Origin: Bog-473 sp963751335
GTDB taxonomy: Bacteria; Actinomycetota; Acidimicrobiia; Acidimicrobiales; RAAP-2
Direction of reading: 5' to 3'
Assembly (NCBI GenBank): GCA_963751335.1
Contig: CAVVUB010000004.1
Span: 372,001 to 436,000 of the forward strand
Length of the DNA stretch: 64,000 bases
Both the position numbers and the translations under genes were made by a program. Numbering within the stretch: position 1 is the first letter of the stretch; every line of letters begins with the position of its first letter. This document shows, in pieces, positions 62,517-64,000 of the stretch. A model generated the notes under the pieces. It was given only the letters and a program-made list of their open reading frames with translations, did not search any database and had not been told where the DNA came from.

Positions 62517-63068
62517 TCAGTGGGGTCGCGGTGGCTGCGTCGCCGGACGCTGGGTGGGATCCTGGCGCGCCATCCAGCGCAGCCGCGCCGCGTGGGCATC
62601 CCATGAGTAGACGACGGCCGTCCCGGCCACGAAGTCGTTCAGTGCTCGACGCTCCCGCTGATACACAATGCCGAGAAAGCCGATGCCCAAGGTGAGCAAG
62701 GTGAGCCCGAGCCCAAGGGTGCGCAGCACCGCCTGACGCGGGGTGATGGGTCCACCCTGTCTGGTCACGACTTGGATCCCGAAGAGAGCCATGCCAACGG
62801 TCTTCCCGCTGACGGCCCATTGATAGGCGAAATAGATGAACTCCCACCCGGTCAGGATGATCACGGCCGCGATCCGATGGTTGGAGAGGGCGTAGGCCCG
62901 ACCGGTGATCAGCTTCACGGCGGCGTTCACGAGCGCCACACCCAAGGTGTAGAGACCCCAGGAAGCGCCGACGTCGGCCGCAAAGGCGATCAACCTGCTG
63001 ATGGCTCCGGCGTAGTGCCCCTGCCGCCCGACGGTGAGCTCTGCTGAGGGAACGGGGACCGTCGTCAC
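62517..63068 (-). CDS. RDD-family membrane protein
   Basis: A 183-residue protein with three hydrophobic segments: SRLIAFAADVGASWGLYTLG near residue 23, AAVIILTGWEFIYFAYQWAV and LRTLGLGLTLLTLGIGFLGI. The RDD signature residues are Arg24 and Asp31 in the first helix and Asp of LNDFVAGTAVV. The GTG at 63068 overlaps the TGA of the nine-residue-repeat gene, so both are translated together. Function of RDD proteins is generally unknown; some transport small solutes. Confidence 0.8.
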   Translation of the reverse strand: MTTVPVPSAELTVGRQGHYAGAISRLIAFAADVGASWGLYTLGVALVNAAVKLITGRAYALSNHRIAAVIILTGWEFIYFAYQWAVSGKTVGMALFGIQVVTRQGGPITPRQAVLRTLGLGLTLLTLGIGFLGIVYQRERRALNDFVAGTAVVYSWDAHAARLRWMARQDPTQRPATQPPRPH

Positions 63069-63529
63069 GCGAGCTCCTGGTGCACGAGGAGAGGCGGACC
63101 GACCGGCCAATCTTGCGTCTTGGACCCGCGTAAGACGACGCGGTTCCCCCAACGGAAGACAAAGTCGTCCAGACCAACCCCCTGAGCGCGGATGACGTCG
63201 AGGATCTCGGTCAGCACACCCGTCGTCGAGCGGGCGATGATGGACCCGAGCTCGGTCTGTTCGACGATCTTGTCCACATCGATCTGGTCGATGATCGCAT
63301 TGATGTCGATCCGCTCGAGCACCTTCTCGATGTCGATCTGCTCGACGACCTGCTCGATGTCGACCCGCTCGACGACCTTGTTGAGGTCCACGCGCTCGAT
63401 GAGCCGCTCGATGTCCACCTTGTCGAGGATGGTGTTGATGTCGATGGCCTCGAGAACCAGGGACACAACTCGCTCGGCAATGCCCTGGGCCATCAGCTCC
63501 ACCCGCGAGCTGATCGGATTGGAACTCAT
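63065..63529 (-). CDS. Protein with seven nine-residue repeats, paired with RDD protein
   Basis: A 154-residue protein. From residue 29 to 91 there are seven consecutive nine-residue units of the form (I/V)D(I/L/V)xx(V/I)(V/I/L)(E/D)(R/K/Q), for example VDIERLIER, VDIEQVVEQ and IDINAIIDQ. The pattern could form a regular beta- or alpha-solenoid or an amphipathic coil. The N- and C-terminal parts are not repetitive and no membrane helix is present. I have seen such proteins next to RDD genes in actinobacteria; their role is unknown. Confidence 0.7.
   Translation of the reverse strand: MSSNPISSRVELMAQGIAERVVSLVLEAIDINTILDKVDIERLIERVDLNKVVERVDIEQVVEQIDIEKVLERIDINAIIDQIDVDKIVEQTELGSIIARSTTGVLTEILDVIRAQGVGLDDFVFRWGNRVVLRGSKTQDWPVGPPLLVHQELA
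63257..63445 (-). repeat. Seven 27-base in-frame repeats
   Basis: These bases encode seven nine-residue copies with no gap. The DNA copies are diverged but keep the codon positions of hydrophobic, Asp and Arg/Gln residues. Confidence 0.85.
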
Positions 63530-63643
63530 TGGGCCCTTCGGGAGTGTGACATCCCTGTGATCTTGTCATTCTGACCGGTGCAGATGGGCGACCGATCGGA
63601 TACCGTCGATTCGACGGGGGAATCCGAACCAAGGAGGCACGCG

Positions 63644-64000
63644 ATGGAGATTGAGCGCTACGACAACGGCATCCCCTCGTGGGTGGACCTGAGCTGCCCG
63701 GATTTGGCCGGTTCGAGAGCCTTCTACGGCGCCCTTCTCGGGTGGGATTGCCCTGAGGGGCCGCCGGAGGCGGGTGGCTACTCGGTCTGTGAACTGCGCG
63801 GCAAGACGGTCGCCGGCTTGGGCCCCCAGATGAATCCCGATTTCCCGCCGGCCTGGTTGTCCTACGTCAACGTGGACAGCGCCGACTCCGCCATCGCCAA
63901 GGTGAAAGCGAACGGAGGCGCCGTTTTCGTCGAGCCGATGGACGTGATGGAGGCTGGCCGCATGGCCGTATTCGCCGACCCGGCCGGAGCGGTGCTCGGC
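63644..64000 (+). CDS. Glyoxalase-fold (VOC) family protein, cut by window end
   Basis: ATG 63644 follows AAGGAGG. The 119 codons available begin YDNGIPSWVDLSCPDLAGSR, then FYGALLGWDCPEG, WLSYVNVDSADSAIAKV and AVFADPAGAVLG. This is a tandem-domain VOC type protein in which the first domain is seen here; the second is beyond the window. Third VOC gene in the window. Confidence 0.85.
   Translation, partial: MEIERYDNGIPSWVDLSCPDLAGSRAFYGALLGWDCPEGPPEAGGYSVCELRGKTVAGLGPQMNPDFPPAWLSYVNVDSADSAIAKVKANGGAVFVEPMDVMEAGRMAVFADPAGAVLG

Noticed and set aside
61609..63177. A 522-codon minus-strand frame
   Set aside because: Shadow of the enoyl-CoA hydratase and RDD genes, with Arg/Gly-rich low-information sequence.

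Overview
The window is high-GC actinobacterial DNA. Several features point to the class Acidimicrobiia or a close relative. One secreted protein is built from GYWLAAADGGVFSFGDA-type repeats, which I know mainly from that class. There are F420/Ddn-type and PPOX-type flavin enzymes, a mycothiol-type arsenate reductase and a truncated haemoglobin O. GTG starts and 4-8 base stop/start overlaps are common. Species cannot be fixed from sequence alone.

Layout. Positions 1-26.9 kb are dense and core-like. They hold the end of a luciferase-like oxidoreductase; a minus-strand operon (RecB-like nuclease, PAP2 phosphatase, DsbA-like protein); a GNAT and a thioesterase; and an acyl-CoA catabolic cluster. 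That cluster has an acyl-CoA dehydrogenase opposite an overlapping run of enoyl-CoA hydratase, carboxyltransferase, biotin carboxylase/BCCP and an AtuA-like protein, which resembles acyclic terpene (atu) or leucine (liu) catabolism. Next come a channel-like membrane protein, a zinc alcohol dehydrogenase, ClpS, a large polytopic membrane protein, a DHA2 exporter opposite an ABC-F ATPase, a Tat-exported oligopeptide-type binding protein, a peroxiredoxin, an ArsR-SRPBCC fusion with an SRPBCC partner, and a sulfotransferase/DUF1214 pair.

Positions 27-61 kb look accessory. Genes are short and often lone, gaps are long, and broken genes are frequent. Included are three glyoxalase-fold (VOC) proteins over the whole window, Maf, a YdeI-like protein, a quinone-oxidoreductase-like protein, hot-dog and ABM-type proteins, a minimal zinc metallopeptidase, a Nudix-kinase fusion, an esterase and a YVTN beta-propeller. 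A membrane protein fusing a BNR-like propeller to a pentapeptide-repeat domain follows a decayed ECF sigma gene. A metal-resistance locus has chrA and arsR on one strand and an ArsI/CadI-type gene, an aquaporin and arsC on the other, with overlapping divergent promoters across one operator-like inverted repeat. An IS110 N-terminal remnant, an intact ECF sigma/short membrane protein/signal peptidase I group, the repeat protein, and a tyrosine-integrase remnant beside tRNA-Gly(TCC) complete the region. The integrase-tRNA pair suggests a former island boundary.

Positions 61-64 kb return to core-like genes: truncated haemoglobin, enoyl-CoA hydratase, an RDD protein paired with a nine-residue-repeat protein, and the start of a VOC protein.

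Many genes are broken by one-base (occasionally two-base) shifts, often in short homopolymers or dinucleotide runs: near 1554, 9948, 26001, 28994, 34043, 35678, 47522, 58015 and in the integrase. Restoring one base gives convincing full-length proteins. Sequencing or assembly error is therefore a serious alternative to real decay, and I mark these genes individually.
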